From assembly GCA_963791325.1 (NCBI GenBank), contig CAWBRU010000002.1:186001-250000 (forward strand): a DNA stretch of 64,000 nucleotides. The letters run 5' to 3'. Position numbers and translations under genes: made by a program. Each line of letters opens with the position of its first letter. Within the stretch, counting starts at the first letter, position 1. The notes below the pieces were generated by a model, which was not told the origin of the DNA, searched no databases, and was given only the letters and a program-made list of their open reading frames with translations. Source of the DNA: JBEVJK01 sp963791325. GTDB lineage: Bacteria > Pseudomonadota > Alphaproteobacteria > Rhizobiales > Rhizobiaceae. This document shows positions 62,089 to 64,000 of this stretch, piece after piece.

Positions 62089-64000
62089 TCAGATCCGCAA
62101 GGCAAAGCGGATGCCGTCATAGACTGCTGCATGGATATTGCGCGAGGCCACGGCGTCGCCGATGCGCAGCAAAGTGAACGTGCCGTCCGCGGCACGCGCC
62201 GGGAACGGATCGCCCTCGCCGACCAAACGCTCATAGTCGACCGCACCGCGGTTCCTTGATAGCGGCTTGAGCGCGAGATAGAGTTCGTCATTGGCGCTGG
62301 TGCCGTGCTCGACGATCACTTGGTCGACCTCCCGCTCGGCGCGGAAGTCCTTGGCGAAGTCGGAGCCGAGGGTCGCCACCAGCCGGTTGTTGCGCCGCGC
62401 GACGGCGACCAGCCGGGTGTTGATGGTGACGGTGGCGCCCCGCTGGTGGAAGGTGCGCATATAGGGCACGTGGTTCATGCCGCCCATCTCGGGCGCGAAC
62501 AGGCGCTCGGGCGAGACGAGCTCCAGCTTGGCGCCGCTGTCGGCGACGATCTCGGCGGCCGTCATTCCCGGGTGGCCGCCATTGTCGTCGTAGAGCAGCA
62601 CCGTCTCGGCCGGCTTGACCGAACCGCTGATGATGTCCCAGCTCGAAGTTACCAGCTCCTCGCCTGCGTCGAGCGGAGGCGATTGCGGAAAGCCGCCGGT
62701 GGCGACGATGACCACATCGGGCCGGGCGGCGAGCACATCGTCGGCCTCGGCCACGATGTTGTAGCTGATGCCGACGCCCAGGCGCTCGAGCTCGGCCAGC
62801 CGCCAATCGACGATGCCGATCAGCTCCTTGCGGCGCGGATTGCGGGTGAGCAGCCGGATCTGCCCGCCGGCTTCGCCGGCCGCCTCGAGCACGGTCACCC
62901 GGTGGCCCCGTTCGGCAGCGACGCGGGCGGCTTCGAGCCCGGCCACGCCGGCGCCGACCACCACGACGCTCTTGGCGGGTTCGGACGTCCTTCCGATGGT
63001 GTGTGCGATCTTGGCTTCGCGTCCGGTCGCAGCGTTGTGGATGCAGAGCGCCTCGCCGCCTTCGTAGATGCGGTCGAGGCAATAGGTGGCGCCGACGCAC
63101 GGCCGGATCTGGCTCTCGCGCCCTTCCATGATCTTCAGCACGATGTGCGGATCGGCGATGTGGGCGCGAGTCATGCCGACCATGTCGAGCTTGCCCTCGG
63201 CGATGGCATGGCGGGCGGTGGCGACATCCTGGATACGCGCGGCATGGAAGACCGGGAAACGGGTCGCGGCCCGCACTTCGCCGGCGAAATCGAGATGCGG
63301 CGCCGAGCGCATGCCGGAGATCGGGATCACCTCGGTCAGCGCCGCATCGGTATCGATATGGCCGCGGATGATGTTGAGAAAATCGACCTTGCCGCCCGCG
63401 GCGAGCCGGCGGGCGATCTCCACGCCCTCCGTCCGCGACAGGCCCTTGTCGAGATCCTCGTCGGCAACCATGCGGATGCCGACGATGAAGTCGGGGCCAA
63501 CCGTCTTGCGCACGGCGTCGAGCACCATGTCGGTGAAGCGCAGCCGGTTGTCGAGCGAGCCGGCGAACTCGTCGTCGCGGTGGTTGGTGAGCGGCGACCA
63601 GAAGCCGTCCATCAGATGGCCGTAGGACTCGAACTCGATGCCGTCCAGGCCGGCCGCCCGGCAGCGATCGACGGCGCTGGCATAGTCGGCGACGATCCGC
63701 TCGATGTCCCAGTCCTCCATCACCTTGGGAAACGAGCGGTGGGCGGCTTCACGCACATTGGACGGCGCCAGCACCGGCAGCCAGTCGGCCCGGTTCCAGC
63801 CGGTGCGGCGGCCGAGATGGGTGAGCTGGATCATCACCTTGCAGTCGTATTCGTGGCACGATTCCGCGATGGCCTTGAGCCACGGCACGATGGCGTCGTC
63901 ATAGGCATGCAGATTGCCGAAGGCCGGCGGGCTGTCGCGCGAGACGATGGCGGAGCCGGCCGTCATGGTGAGCGCCATGCCGCCCTTCGCCTTCTCGGCA
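62089..64000 (-). CDS. NADH:flavin oxidoreductase / trimethylamine-dehydrogenase-like protein (5' end beyond window)
   Basis: At least 637 residues visible; the frame remains open to 64000 (AEKAKGGMALTM upstream of an internal ATG), so the start lies outside. The first part is an FMN-type OYE TIM barrel (KVMIQLTHLGRRTGWNRADW, IEFESYGHLMDGFWSPLTNH). Then comes a cysteine set likely for a 4Fe-4S cluster (RPCVGATYCLDRIYEGGEAL then C), and an FAD/NAD domain (SVVVVGAGVAGLEAARVAAE). Relatives demethylate dimethylglycine, N-methylproline or stachydrine, or reduce dienoyl-CoA. With a betaine-type binding protein nearby, an N-methyl substrate is the best guess. Confidence 0.9.
   Translation of the reverse strand, partial: AEKAKGGMALTMTAGSAIVSRDSPPAFGNLHAYDDAIVPWLKAIAESCHEYDCKVMIQLTHLGRRTGWNRADWLPVLAPSNVREAAHRSFPKVMEDWDIERIVADYASAVDRCRAAGLDGIEFESYGHLMDGFWSPLTNHRDDEFAGSLDNRLRFTDMVLDAVRKTVGPDFIVGIRMVADEDLDKGLSRTEGVEIARRLAAGGKVDFLNIIRGHIDTDAALTEVIPISGMRSAPHLDFAGEVRAATRFPVFHAARIQDVATARHAIAEGKLDMVGMTRAHIADPHIVLKIMEGRESQIRPCVGATYCLDRIYEGGEALCIHNAATGREAKIAHTIGRTSEPAKSVVVVGAGVAGLEAARVAAERGHRVTVLEAAGEAGGQIRLLTRNPRRKELIGIVDWRLAELERLGVGISYNIVAEADDVLAARPDVVIVATGGFPQSPPLDAGEELVTSSWDIISGSVKPAETVLLYDDNGGHPGMTAAEIVADSGAKLELVSPERLFAPEMGGMNHVPYMRTFHQRGATVTINTRLVAVARRNNRLVATLGSDFAKDFRAEREVDQVIVEHGTSANDELYLALKPLSRNRGAVDYERLVGEGDPFPARAADGTFTLLRIGDAVASRNIHAAVYDGIRFALRI

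Overview
The window reads as chromosomal DNA of a high-GC alphaproteobacterium, most likely Hyphomicrobiales (Rhizobiales). Signs are a LexA box of the alphaproteobacterial type (GTTC-N7-GTTC) in front of dinB, hydroxyproline-degradation genes of the rhizobial kind, an ancillary gene of a type I associate with Hyphomicrobiales inside a branched-chain amino acid transport operon, and a dispersed intergenic repeat resembling those common in this order. No rRNA, CRISPR array or replication origin was seen.

Bases 1-11491 are an accessory island abutting the 3' end of a tRNA-Ala(CGC) gene. It holds small unknown ORFs, an Ala-rich repeat protein, a winged-helix protein, an FMN-binding pyridoxamine-oxidase-like protein, an MgtA-type P-type ATPase coupled to a truncated acetate kinase, an adenylate cyclase with TolB-like and TPR regions, an IS3-family element, and the frameshifted remains of a T7-like phage terminase into which that element inserted.

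From 11492 on the content looks like core genome: YggT, pyrophosphatase, GNAT, a TPM/TPM/LemA set, pyridoxal kinase, carbonic anhydrase, an M3 peptidase, then a compact exosortase locus (tiny sorting-signal protein, exosortase, associated membrane-anchored protein) facing a membrane ferredoxin-type adenylate cyclase. TypA, an RND efflux pair, an MFS transporter and pyruvate carboxylase follow. A six-gene branched-chain amino acid ABC operon (34.8-40.6 kb) ends in a clear terminator. Next is a hydroxyproline catabolic operon (epimerase, D-hydroxyproline dehydrogenase, deaminase) divergent from an FCD/GntR regulator, with two matching operators between them. Then come mmsA, alanine racemase, an outer-membrane protein, an AraC regulator, a HAD phosphatase, a Pit phosphate transporter, SOS-regulated dinB, an HD hydrolase, an L,D-transpeptidase coupled to a betaine-type binding protein, a family-5 peptide-binding protein and, running off the right edge, a trimethylamine-dehydrogenase-like flavin oxidoreductase.

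Four or five otherwise intact conserved genes (RND permease, livH, a small secreted protein, pit, perhaps the exosortase) each carry what looks like one extra base. That pattern fits consensus error better than decay, and I flag it throughout.
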